Below, piece by piece: positions 54,629 to 64,000 of a DNA stretch of 64,000 nucleotides; positions within the stretch are counted from its first letter, which is position 1; each line of letters opens with the position of its first letter. Position numbers and translations under genes: made by a program. The notes under the pieces were generated by a model. The model did not search any database. It worked only from the letters and a program-made list of their open reading frames with translations, and had not been told where the DNA came from. Origin of the DNA: Xiphydria camelus (lineage: Eukaryota > Arthropoda > Insecta > Hymenoptera > Xiphydriidae); the NCBI GenBank assembly GCA_963678675.1, contig OY783191.1, positions 12,300,562-12,364,561 on the forward strand, in the 5' to 3' direction.

Positions 54629-55621
54629 TGTCTCGAGTACTAGCAAACTCGTTTTGTGTTTTTATTCATTAAATCAATTGTATAATATATATGTATACAG
54701 GATGGACCAGGTTAAACGTCATTTTTTGATATGTGATAGAACAACAACAAAAAAGTAGACTCATAAGAAAGTTTTTTTCAAAAATGTTTCCTAACAAAGA
54801 TACAGGGTGTCAAAGTTTCGAAAAAAAATATGGTTTTCTCATCATAATTACTAAACTACTTGATCGATTTCCATGAAATTTCGCACACAGGCTAATGTAG
54901 AACAGCTCTAAGCAATAATTAAATAATTTTTAAAAATTCTCCAGTGGCGTAGATACTAGGGGCCGGTACCCCCCTTTCCCCCTCCCAATCTTCGGCGCCA
55001 CTGGATATTTTGCAAAGAAAATTTAATTATTGGATTCCCCGTTTAATTTAGAGAAAAAAATCACCCTTGCAAGTTTTTGATTTATTTCTTCGTCTTTGAG
55101 ATATTTATTTTAATGTATAGGGTTGCGAGCAGGCCAAAGCTAGGTTGAACTCCATTAATTGTGATATGTGATAGAGCAACAAAAAAAAATAGATTCTCAT
55201 GAGAAAATTTTTTTCATAAATGTTATGACGTAGCGTTCGGTGAGGGCCCTCGGTGCCCTCCGCTACTCACAATCTCGCGGCCACGATGCCGCGCGCGAAA
55301 CAGAAAAGACGATGGGCGCCAGGTGCACCGCGCATGCACCGCGAGGGGAGACGATCGAGCTCTCCGGGAACGCGCGGAAATCGCGAGATCGGTACCGTTC
55401 CGATCCCGAACGGGTCCGGCTACCACAGCAAATGGTAGAGGGGCGGTTCGGTGGACGCTGACTGGGACTCGGGAGGACGGATTCGCGGACGGGTTCGCGA
55501 AAAAGAAAAATCGACTGCGTCAAAAGAAAACAAGAGAAACGTTTATTCGGCCGGGGACTAAACGGAGGTCCCCGGGCGACGCACAGTGGTCAATTTCCGT
55601 GATTTAGGTGGAATTAATTAA

Positions 55622-55868
55622 ATGAATAAACGGATTCATGCCAAATTTGGTATAGAGGGGTTTTTTGGGTCGCTGATCACGAATCTAAAGTCAGATTTAA
55701 AAAATTCAAAATGGCGGATCCAATATGGCGGACGAGGTTTTCAAAAATCAACGGATTCATGCCAAATTTGGTATAGAGGGGTTTTTTGGATCGCTGATCA
55801 CGAATCTGAAGTCAGATTTCAAAAATTCAAGATGGCGGATCCAATATGGCGAACGAGATTTTCGAAAA
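55622..55868 (+). repeat. Satellite block, two ~119-bp units
   Basis: Units starting AACGGATTCATGCCAAATTT at about 55628 and 55747, each containing ATGGCGGATCCAATATGGCG. Related in reverse to 56850-57215. Confidence 0.85.
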
Positions 55869-56167
55869 TCGATGCGTCGCTGTGTTTTGCAGTACAACAT
55901 AATAAAAATAAATCAAGTTGATAGTATGTTACAAAAACTGTAATATATAGACAATGAAGATGTGATTAATGTGTTAATATTATTACATGAAAACTTAACA
56001 ACACTCTTCCTCCTCATCATCTTCATCACGGTTATCATCAGAACCCCCTCTTGTGTAAAACTCTCTTGGGGAATGTGAAGAAGGGATCTGACTTCTTTCG
56101 AAAGAGTTCCATTGTTCCGGATTTGTAAAGGTCTAATGCTGCTAATAACAGGATCCGATGATATTAA

Positions 56168-56240
56168 CTCTTTCAGGATGGCCGCCGTATATGTACAACG
56201 TTATGTAAAACGTACATGTACGGCGGCCGTTCTGAAAGGG
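56168..56240. mobile_element. 73-bp TTAA-flanked hairpin
   Basis: CTCTTTCAGGATGGCCGCCG and CGGCGGCCGTTCTGAAAGGG form one hairpin between TTAA at 56164-56167 and 56241-56244. piggyBac-type signature; one of the smallest mobile units here. It is followed by an (AC)n run (56245-56268). Confidence 0.7.
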
Positions 56241-56268
56241 TTAACACACACACACACACACACACACA

Positions 56269-56690
56269 ATGAGTGTAAAATTTCTTCATTACACTTCGTT
56301 CTGGAAACTTTTCTGGTATAATGCTCTCGATATTTTCTAAATTCCTTATGCCTAGCTTCTAACGCATCTTCGGACAATTGGCCAATTGGACAGATTAGGT
56401 AATCCATTACAGCTGCACCATGGATAAGAATTTTGTGCAGACTTACAGGCATTGGATACCAAGGATACAAATTCACATAGTGTTTTGCAGTTTCTATGTT
56501 ATACTTTTCGAATTCTGCCAAATTGAAAGAATATCCACTTGACAATGCATCTAGAATTGTGAAAAAACGTACTATGAGATTTTTTAATTATTCTAGTTAT
56601 TTCTGACACCTTCTCTGCATTTTTGAAAAACCGTCTAGCAGTATTTCCATCCTTCGTGTTGCCCTTTCCTTGAACAACCACAACCACAGT
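56269..56690 (-). pseudogene. Second Transib transposase fragment
   Basis: Minus-strand C-terminal core of a different Transib: KGNTKDGNTARRFFKNAEKV (56600-56680), then after a frame change SSGYSFNLAEFEKYNIETAK, LYPWYPMPVSLHKILIHGA and PIGQLSEDALEARHKEFRKY with the expected catalytic Glu, ending at NEEI (about 56275). Residue differences from 47955-49487 show a separate family member. N-terminal half absent; no TIR pair found. Confidence 0.85.
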
Positions 56691-57440
56691 AACAAATTAA
56701 AATAATTTTTCCAGGCGACAAATGGCGACTATATGTTTCTTATAATTTTATAGTAGACACTCTAGCCTACGAAACACAATAACACTTTGAAACTTTATGA
56801 AACTTTTTTTGTAATTCAACAAAAAGATATTTAAACACACATGCCATTTTTGAGAAACCTTTCCGCCATATTGGATCCGCCATATTGTTTTTCGAAATTT
56901 TGACTTTGGATTCATAATCAGCGACCCCAAACATCCCCGAGTACTCAATTTCACCTAGATTCGATCAATTATTGAGGAACATTTCCGCCATATTTGATCC
57001 GCCATATTGTTTGTCTAACTTTTGACTTTGGATTCGTAATTAGCAACCCCAAAAACCCCCGAGTACTCAATTTCATCCAGATTCGATCAATTTTTGAGGA
57101 ACCTTTCCGCCATATTGGATCCGCCATATTGTTTTTCGAAATTTTGATTTTGGATTCGTAATCAGCGACCTTAAAAACCCCTGAATACTGAATTTCACCT
57201 TGATTAATACGCGTTTTCGAATTTTGGCCAGCTTTCCGGGATTTCGTCCCACTGTGCATCGCTTGTCAGAACAGTTAAAAATGAAAATAATTCTTCCAGA
57301 TGACAAATGATGACTATGTGTTTATTATGATTTTATAGTACACACTCTAATCTATAAAACACAATAACATTGGCTTTGAAACTTTATGAAACTTTTTTTG
57401 TAATTCAACAGAAAGATATTGAAATACACATGTCAATAAA
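56690..57440 (-). repeat. Satellite block, three ~118-bp units between a direct duplication
   Basis: Three units (about 56850, 56970 and 57090) contain CCGCCATATTGGATCCGCCA-type blocks, the reverse of the satellite at 55622-55868. The flanking segments 56696-56848 and 57262-57437 are direct copies of each other (both include GAAACTTTATGAAACTTTTT), so the satellite array and one flank look segmentally duplicated. Confidence 0.8.
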
Positions 57441-58774
57441 ATTAAATAATTTAGAAGTGTCCCGCATATTTTACTTACCGAATGTATGTTTTAACGTAGA
57501 TAAAAACACAACCTAACAATACCAAAACACAATAATGTATCACGACAAACCGTACCAACGATATCGATATAATTAATCACGGTAGACTAAGTACGTCAAC
57601 CTAATGCTACATCTTTGGTTGTGCGCCGTATCGAGCATAGCGTGTTTAGACCTGCAACTTCTATAGCATATTATGCTACAGTTATTTAGCTAACTACATA
57701 CATAACTATTTTCGAGATTTGTAAAATTTATTTTCGTACATTTTTTCCACCTACATCACGGAAATTGACCACTGTGCGACGCTCGCAGTCGCAAACCACA
57801 AAAAAAAAAAGCGGAATGATGCCGCACAACGTCGCGGACACCACTCGATTCGTCGACGAGACGAAAGGCGCTAACGATGCGCTATCGGCGCGGAGGCGCT
57901 GACAAAAATGCGCGCTCTCGGACGGCGAGCTACGGCGCGGAGGCGAGTCGGAGGTCGCGCGTAAAGAGGGGAGCGTACCGGGGCTGCAGCGGTCGTCTCC
58001 TGGCTGAGCGCGTCCCAGCTCCTCGGCTTCCGGGTGGCAGATCCGGGGGTCCTCTCGACGTCGACCTCAGCCTCCTGGGAGGAGCTCTCTCTCTCGATAT
58101 CGGGGAGGGCTCTCACAGTGGATCGCGTCGCGGCTCCTCTGCTTGCTCTCGTTCGCACTATCTTAGCTTGATTCGTGGCACTCTCGCTGAACGCTAGCTC
58201 AAAAACTACGAAGCTCACTTGCTGAGCGTGATCGCAAAACTGACTCCTCCGACTCGCTCGCCTTCTCGTCACGATCGCGATCGTGACGCTTCGCGCGGCC
58301 TTATCGCGAATCGATTCGCGCGCATTTTCCGAAAGGGGGCCGAGTGCACCCTTTTTGTGACGCGGAGCGATTCTCCACGTCACAATGTTTCCTAACAAAG
58401 ATATAGGGTGTGAAAGTTTCGAAAAAAAATGGTTTTCTCATCATAACTTCTAAGCCACTGGATCGATTTCCATGAAATTTCGCAGGGGGAAGGGGGGTAC
58501 CAGCCCCCAGTATCTACGCCACTGGAGAATTTTTTAAAATTATTTAATTATTATTTAGAGCTGTACGACATTAGCCTGTGTTCGAAATTTCATGGAAATC
58601 GATCAAGTAGTTTAGAAGTTATGATGAGAAAACCATTTCTTTTTCGAAACTTTGACACCCTGTATCTTTGTTAGGAAACATTTTTGAACAAAATTTTCTT
58701 ATGAAAGTCTACTTTTTTGTTGTTGTTCTATCACATATAAAAAAAATGACGTTTAACCTGGTCCACCCTGTATA

Positions 58775-59012
58775 TGAGGCCGTGAGCGCAATAGTGGACT
58801 AACCCACAAAGTGTGATTTTTGTTTTAATGCGGAATTGAAACTGTTAAATTTGTATCTATTAATTACAAAGTGGATCAAACAACATTATGTAAACATAGG
58901 GTTTAAACTATTTAACTAACAATAAGATACTAATTTAATTAACAGTTTCAATTCCGCATTAAAACAAAAATTACACTTTGTGGGTTAGTCCACTATTGCG
59001 CTCACGACCTCA
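58775..59012. mobile_element. Foldback MITE on the right G arm
   Basis: TGAGGCCGTGAGCGCAATAG and complement, arms ~80 bp, TA at 58773-58774 and 59013-59014. The left G arm (46515-46525) lacks it. The TGAGG end and TA duplication resemble the FB family at 4107 and 9190. Confidence 0.85.
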
Positions 59013-59699
59013 TATGTCATGGCAATATTTCGTAACCTCAAAATACTCTAAAAATACTCTAATAACATCGCACAGTACAGCATTTAATATTTACAGTAAA
59101 ATTCTGTAATAATAATACTTACCGGCAGCTTCAATCGGAGTGGATTAATTCACTGTTGTTGCATACCGAGCCGGTCCAGGTCGTCTGTAGATGGCGGGTC
59201 GTGGCCGTGGAGCGTTAAACCACTCTGCTTCAAAGGTGCGGAAACGGGTAACGAATAAACTGAACACTGCACTCACTATAAGACTGATATGGATATATTC
59301 AAGTGATACAAGATGCGTTGATGACTGATACAATTAAGAGAAGGCAAGAGAAGACGCCGGAAGCCTCCTGGCTTCGTCTTACATAGTTCGGAACGTAGCA
59401 ACTTTTCGATCAACGGAGGGGATAGCGTGGGCGACGCTATCCACCCTGATTAGCTAATTAGAGGAGAGTGGTGGAACAGCCGATGACGCTGGGGCTGTCG
59501 GAGTCCGTGTCCGAAGGTCGAAGGTACCGTTGCTAACTTTACGCTTTCCCGAGTGCCGCACTCACGGATCAAGAATGTCGACCGCGAGAACCCGCCAGGC
59601 TACCTTGAACGATCAATTGTTTCTCTCGTACCTGGATAAGCCGGGTACTGCATTACCGTATGTCCCGCACATAACCGCACGCAGTTACAGGGACCTTTA

Positions 59700-60048
59700 G
59701 GCCCGCTGCACACGTCCGTCTTTTAACCGTGCGGTACCGCTGCGGTGCCGGAATTGCGGTTGGTGATATCAGTCCCGGTGCACACGTCGTTGCGGTGCCG
59801 CTGCGTTGCCGCAGCAATTCAATGCACTCTATAGACGGGAAAGTACTGAGAAGCCGGAGGTGCGTGTGCGGTATCGTTGCGGTGTCGTGGGGAACTGCGG
59901 CGAAAGACTGCCGCAAGAGGAACGCACGGCGCCGCAACGTCACCGGAGGTGTGTGTGCAGCGCTACAATCTATCTATGGTATCACCGACCGCAATTCCGG
60001 CGCCGCAGCGGTACCGCACGGTTAAAAGACGGACGTGTGCAGCGGGCC
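59700..60048. mobile_element. PIF/Harbinger-type MITE on the right G arm
   Basis: GGCCCGCTGCACACGTCCGT and complement with TTA at 59697-59699 and 60049-60051. The left arm reads through at 45820-45835 (AATTTCAAGGTCC), giving the empty site with a single TTG/TTA triplet. 349 bp, GC-rich, no gene. Confidence 0.9.
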
Positions 60049-60650
60049 TTAAATTTTCTTTCGGCCGTGCTTGGTCGGTATTCGAGCAACTTTTACCGGT
60101 AGGTAGAAGTCGAGTCAGTATAGAGTCGGTAGAGTTGGTATCAATTCGGGAGATCGAAGCGTCTAACGAAGTCGTGGATTTGTGAATTATGGTGAGTAAT
60201 TACCATTATTCATAATTCATAAATTCACGATCATTACATACGATACGGTATCCCGTGAGAAACGCAACAAGCGACATTTACCGTCGGCAGTATTTGCCAA
60301 CGGTGCACATACCTATAAAAGACTCAAACACCGTCGGCAAATACTGCCGGCGGTATACGGTATTATGGTATATATAGATTATTTAGACACAGATACAAGT
60401 GTTAGCTGTTTACGGAGCGCGTGGGGAAGCTAGGAGAAAGTGACTAGGCTTGTGTGCGTCACCAATGCTAGCTGCGCTATTAGTAGGTTGTATAGCGATT
60501 TACTATATCGACATCATCGACAAGAAAATGTAATACCACCCTAGGCCGCAAGCGCTGAAGTAGCTGCGCACGAATCACTGTGCACTAATCACATCTGGCT
60601 TCACATTTCCGTCCCATTTCCCGTGGTTTACCCTCATACTGCCGTAATAG

Positions 60651-62364
60651 ATGTTTACACATCAAAAGGAAGAAATACAACCCTCAACTTCTACCGAAAA
60701 CACCGAGTCGACATCGGCGAAAAAATTGAGGGATAGTGCTGGGTCCTCCGGTTTTGGAAGACCCGATTTTCAAGGATATCGAATTTTAAACTTGTGGTCG
60801 TTGTTGAACTTTCTAGTTTCGATTATAAAGTGTCGTGTGTGTGATCAGAACATTTGTTTTAGTGAAACTGGTGTCCGTGGACTTGGATTTAAAATAAATA
60901 TTTCTTGTGGCTGCGGTATAAACACAGTGCCATCACACATGTGATTTTATTGATAAAGGCTTCGAAATAAATCGTCGCTTTCAATTTGTCATGCGAATCT
61001 TGGGCGTGGGGTATAGTGGTATGAATACTTTCTGCGGTCTTATGGATTTGCCCTCTCCAATTTCGCGACCGTTTTATTGCAAGTTGCTGGCGAAGATTCG
61101 CGATGTATGCAAGTCAGTAGCAAAGACTTTGATGAAACAGGCGGCCGAAGGTGAATTGAAAATCACCAAAGAAAAGACTCCTTTGTCCGATGATCACGGA
61201 ATTTCAGTTTCCGGGGACGGATCTTGGAGAACAAGAGGACACACGTCGTTGATAGGGATAGCCTCTTATTGGTTACCACACCAAAAAAAGTAGTTGATGT
61301 GGTTATTAAATCCCTTTTCTGCAAGTCATGCCTTATATAGGAGAAAAAGGCAGCTTACAATTTTGAAGAATATTCTAATTGGTTGGATGAGCATATAGAA
61401 GTTTGCACCGTGAATCATGATGGCAGTAGTGGGAAAATGGAGTCGGATGCAGTTGTAGAAATGTTCAAAAGATCCAAAGAAAAGTTGGGTGTAAAATACC
61501 TAAACTACATCGGAGATGGAGACTCCAAAACCCACAAGGGTGTTGTAGAAGCCAAGCCATACAAGGATCAAGAAGTGATAAAAAAGGAATGCATCGGTCA
61601 TGTGCAGAAGAGGATGGGGTCAAGATTGAGAGCAATTAGAAAGAAGGAAAATTTAGGAGGGAAAGGAAAACTTACCACCAAATTAATCAACACTCTAACT
61701 AGGTATTATGGGAAAGCTATTAGAGATAATTCCAATGATGCAAAGAAAATGTCAGATGCTGTCTGGGCTACGTACTACCAATGACATCAATTGACAAGAA
61801 GCCTCAGCACCAATTTTGTCCAACAGAAGATAGTTGGTGTAAGCATCAAAAAGTAAAAGCAACTAAATAATGGAATGGATAGTAAATGGAACTAAAAAAT
61901 TTCGACCCCCCCCCCCCCCCCCCCCCGACACCAATTGTTGCAAAGGCTGTTAAACCAGCGTATGAAGCCCTCACAGATGAAAAGCTTTTGAAGAGGTGTG
62001 AGGGAGGATTCTCACAGAACGTTAACGAATCCTTCAATAATATTAAATGGAAAATGGCCCCTAAGCATGCTTCAGTGGACTTCCAACCATCGAAATAGCT
62101 GCGTACACAGGGGTTTGCCTATACAATGAAGGCAATTCCTCTCTGCTCCACATTCTACAAGGTTTAGGAGTCAGCATTGACGCAAATGCATTAGATTACT
62201 GTGACAGGGCTGATGCAACCCGTCTGGATAGGTCCCTAACCAGAGATGAAGCTTCCACTAAAGAAAGCCGAAAAGCAGCAAGAGAAGCTAGGATCGCAGA
62301 GGAAGAGGCTGTTGTGGAGGAGAAAGGACTGTACTATGCTCCAGGAATGGATTTGGATTGGTGA
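60651..62364 (+). pseudogene. Kolobok/mutator-like-domain transposase, broken
   Basis: Transposase of the family found in many insects. In order: MFTHQKEEIQPSTS leader, GYRILNLWSLLNFL, a Cys-rich finger (CRVCDQN...CGCG), MRILGVGYSGMNTFCGLMDL, GISVSGDGSWRTRGHTSLIG (first Asp), NHDGSSGKMESDAVVEMF, LNYIGDGDSKTHKGVV (second Asp), KKECIGHVQKRMGSRLR, NTLTRYYGKAIRDNSN, and GFSQNVNESFNNIKW (probable third acidic residue). Beyond 62098 a frame shift leads to AAYTGVCLYNEGNS and GLYYAPGMDLDW with a stop at 62362-62364. Stops near 60942 and 61291, frame changes, and a 21-C run at 61906-61926 break it. Confidence 0.85.
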
Positions 62365-62957
62365 GAGTTAATTTTGTTTGATTTATGTGAACTCTGGAAC
62401 TAAAACTTTTCATAGAAACCTGTTTTTCTCAAAACATGTTTTTCTAATCTTCCGTACATTGTATCTTAAAAACCGTAGCTCTCCGATTAATGTGAAATTT
62501 TCAGGGAATGTTTATACTATCAATATCTTTGGAATGAACTACTCTTATGCCTCCAAGTTGATTATTTCAATAATTACAGGCCTCTGTTTACTTAAAATTT
62601 CAAGCTTTTTCTGTACTGTAAATTAAAAAATGCCTATAAAAATCTACCAAATGATTTTTTCTCATCCATAGTAGTTCATTCCATAGAAAATAGCATTGAA
62701 AACTAAACGCACTTTCCCACATTGTTAAAGATCAACCGGTTTGGAAGTGATGTACGGAAGGAGACCGCGCGATTTTACCAGACAAACCTTCAATCACTGG
62801 AACGGCAGTATTTTTTTTCTAAAATTCTAAAAAAATCCAAAAATGTTCTTTAAGAATGAATAAAAATGTTGTGTTAATTTCACTTTAATCGTGTTTTTCA
62901 TTTAGCCGTGAAAAAACTCCCAAGAATTAGAAATTTTCGGTATTCTAGACTTAATAA
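62365..62957. other. 3' part of the Kolobok element, no gene
   Basis: AT-rich downstream of the transposase stop up to the right TIR. A weak 82-codon frame (62378-62626) has no recognisable family and is not called. Confidence 0.4.
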
Positions 62958-62966
62958 CCCCCTTAA

Positions 62967-63102
62967 GTACATGACCTGATTCAAATAATTTTCGTCCTTT
63001 GACATTAGGTATTTTGACCTCGTATGAGGTGATTTTGGAGATTGGCCGAAAGCCATACTTAATAATTCTGATCATTTTTATAAATTCTCTAATAGCGTTA
63101 CA
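62967..63102 (-). CDS. SWIM-region-like exon, first half
   Basis: Minus-strand exon starting after TTTACAG (63103-63105). The peptide includes CNAIREFIKMIRIIKYGFRP, SYEVKIPNVKG and RKLFESGHV, a pattern typical of the region just before SWIM zinc fingers in insect THAP/SWIM/YqaJ-type proteins. It stops at the TTAA (62963-62966) where the 22.5-kb Kolobok element is inserted. The remainder is at 40357-40456. The function of the family is not established; assignment is by pattern only. Confidence 0.5.
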
Positions 63103-63708
63103 CTGTAAATTTATTCCCAAAAAGTACCTACTTCAGTCGTGTGGTCGCGCGCATATCGGCGAATACACTGCCCTCTATAGCTCGTGCACGGTCCCTATGG
63201 TTGGCCACTGTAGTTCACGCGTCACTGCAGCCAATATAAAATATTGTGGAGTACAACGTTGCCAAGAATACAATGAAAATTGCAACGCAAAATAAAAAAT
63301 GTTTAAAACTATAATCATATATCCATGATACTGACTTATTATCAATCGAATAACTGTTTTATGTCTTCAGCATTCTCTATGAGTTGTTTTTATAGGTTTT
63401 TATAGATTATTTGTAATTTTTTGTTTTTCTTTAAAACGTTGGACATGAAGCCTCTGATAACGATTCCGGAGTCATTGACGCTCTAATAGTCCGCCATAAA
63501 TTTTTCAATATTTTATTTACTAATGATTTTCAGCATGAACGATGCATAAAATGGATTCATAATTCATTTAATTATTATTCCATAAAGTTTCAGATCGCTG
63601 TGAAAACATTTTTTTCAAACACATTTTTGACTCCAAAGAAACAGTCGATCCTCCTTAAGTATTATATAATGAGTAACGGAGTGAGCACTCGATAGAGGGC
63701 GTTAACCT
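63103..63708. other. No recognised gene
   Basis: If the SWIM-like exon is real this is upstream intron on the minus strand. The frame at 62999-63295(+) overlaps the exon and is its shadow. Confidence 0.3.
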
Positions 63709-63870
63709 AATTGAAGAGTGAAATATGCAAAAGGGTCTAAGTGCCATTTTTCCTGACGCAAAAATATTTGTGCTGCAAGTTTCACGTGGAACTTAGATTC
63801 CATAAAAGCAATAATCTCCATTTCAGGAAAAATAGCACTTAGACCCTTTTGCATATTTCACTCTTCAATT
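63709..63870. repeat. 48-bp-arm inverted repeat
   Basis: AATTGAAGAGTGAAATATGC starts an arm that is repeated almost exactly in reverse to 63870, with a 65-nt loop. Flanks show no clear duplication. Likely a short MITE. Confidence 0.8.
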
Positions 63871-63919
63871 GTGTATTGCAAAGGTGGTAGTGGATCGCTT
63901 TTTTGATTTATTTGATTTC

Positions 63920-64000
63920 AGGCTGTGTTCCAATTCATCTTAGACGTAGTATGTACTAGATACTAGACTACGTACTAACAAGGAAACCGTCCGAGGCGGC
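63920..64000. mobile_element. Start of an element running out of the window
   Basis: CAGGCTGTGTTCCAATTC begins a sequence with repeated TAGTAYGTACTAGA-like blocks, similar to 39290-39430. Cut by the window end. Confidence 0.4.

Larger units (their letters stand above)
55583..57775. mobile_element. Element with ACAGTGGTCAATTTCC ends and 7-bp duplication
   Basis: ACAGTGGTCAATTTCCGTGA at 55583 mirrors the terminus at 57775; GCGACGC flanks both sides (55576-55582 and 57776-57782). It interrupts the GC-rich unit. Inside are two blocks of a ~118-bp satellite in opposite orientation and a Transib fragment. No own transposase. Confidence 0.75.
55224..58384 (-). mobile_element. Probable solo LTR, GC-rich, interrupted
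   Basis: 55224-55582 and 57776-58384 form one GC- and CpG-rich unit of ~970 bp with ends TATGACGT and ACGTCACA, flanked by ATGT (55220-55223 and 58385-58388). On the minus strand it starts TGTGACGTGG, as many insect Ty3/gypsy LTRs do. No internal region or second LTR is seen, which fits a solo LTR. The ends are not a perfect TG...CA pair, so a TIR element is possible. Confidence 0.4.
54698..58770. mobile_element. Mariner-type long-TIR element on the right G arm
   Basis: CAGGATGGACCAGGTTAAAC and complement (CCTG at 58767-58770), TA at 54696-54697 and 58771-58772. Inverted termini extend some 300 bp and include CCAGTGGCGTAGATACT. The left G arm (46510-46540) is the empty site. No transposase; the interior is occupied by the GC-rich unit at 55224-58384. 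Confidence 0.88.
40501..60664. mobile_element. Large inverted-arm element G inside the Kolobok element
   Basis: Begins TGATGTGTAAGCATCTA (40501) and ends with the complement of TGATGTGTAAACATCTA (60664). Behind these ends, 41812-46582 and the reverse of 54628-60650 are two copies of one ~1.3-kb sequence once guests are removed: 40501-40517 + 41812-41996 + 42384-42481 + 45114-45370 + 45756-46582 on the left. No gene of its own is recognised, so I cannot name a superfamily; it may instead be a dispersed inverted duplication. Confidence 0.6.
40461..62962. mobile_element. Kolobok-type element expanded to 22.5 kb by nested insertions
   Basis: GGGGGTTATGAAGTCTAGAA at 40461 and the complement of GGGGGTTATTAAGTCTAGAA ending at 62962, flanked by TTAA at 40457-40460 and 62963-62966. 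The short TIR (~27 bp), the TTAA duplication and the encoded transposase agree with the Kolobok superfamily. Its own sequence is only about 40461-40500 and 60650-62962; the rest entered as one large inverted-arm insertion and its later guests. Confidence 0.8.

Noticed and set aside
46416..54758. A ~40-residue peptide starting MSWSNSSSIGSTPTH appears four times as an open frame
   Set aside because: It is the incidental translation of the repeated P-element unit, in two orientations; the four copies are conserved as DNA and have no codon-level signature or family.
55223..55607. Five overlapping frames in the left half of the same GC-rich unit
   Set aside because: Same reason: low stop density, mutually exclusive frames, no family.
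57871..58398. 175-codon minus-strand frame in GC-rich DNA
   Set aside because: It lies in the LTR-like unit, where high GC removes stop codons by chance; overlapping frames exist on the other strand and no domain is visible.

Overview
The window looks like a transposon-saturated stretch of an insect nuclear genome. There are no operons or bacterial signals, introns are short with GT/AG borders, the background is AT-rich, and nearly every recognisable coding segment belongs to an arthropod-type mobile element (LINE, Ty3/gypsy, Tc1/mariner, pogo/Tigger, piggyBac-like TTAA, PIF/Harbinger, Transib, Kolobok-like and Helitron). A hymenopteran is plausible from the element repertoire but cannot be shown from sequence alone. 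Only four pieces look like ordinary cellular exons: an unidentified exon at 3433-3657(-), the 3' end of an MTFR-like gene at 25680-26152(-), a THAP-domain exon at 39619-39828(+), and a SWIM-region-like exon split between 62967-63102(-) and 40357-40456(-).

Layout. 1-2925: remains of two or three LINEs. 3957-4386: a Tigger-type MITE carrying a nested foldback. 4862-9995: a TTAA-flanked element that is almost entirely a pair of ~2-kb inverted arms around a broken XPG-nuclease/CXC gene. 11800-12480: a broken Ty3/gypsy reverse transcriptase. 13021-21985: one old LINE opened by four later insertions (a TIR element with its own foldback, a Tc1 element, a MITE and a tRNA-derived SINE), so it can be read as a time series. 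22768-27113: a TIR element containing a Harbinger element (24282-26788) that has replaced most of its own transposase with two exons and the 3' flank of a cellular gene. 28080-36524: a Helitron whose reading frame, once lesions are discounted, encodes Ulp1 protease - DUF6570-like region - HUH Rep - PIF1 helicase - USP deubiquitinase in one polyprotein of about 2,300 codons. 37495-39078: a mariner with a second Tigger MITE copy.

40461-62962 is a 22.5-kb Kolobok-type element with TTAA target duplication, inserted into the SWIM-like exon. Only its transposase (60651-62364) and ends are its own. A large inverted-arm element was inserted in its 5' part, and the arms hold an intact pogo-type transposon (42482-45113), a DD37D mariner, two copies of one MITE, palindromic elements, a Transib (RAG1-like) transposon, an XPG/CXC gene and, on the right arm, a further nest about seven levels deep. 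Because the two arms are copies of one another, and several elements occur twice with only one copy invaded, many insertions have their empty site in the same window. This fixes element borders and target duplications unusually well.

The genes do not form a pathway. The shared biology is mobilisation: transposases, Rep/helicase, reverse transcriptases, and proteases or nucleases carried as accessory functions. Only the pogo-type transposase (546 codons) is uninterrupted; almost everything else carries stops or frameshifts.
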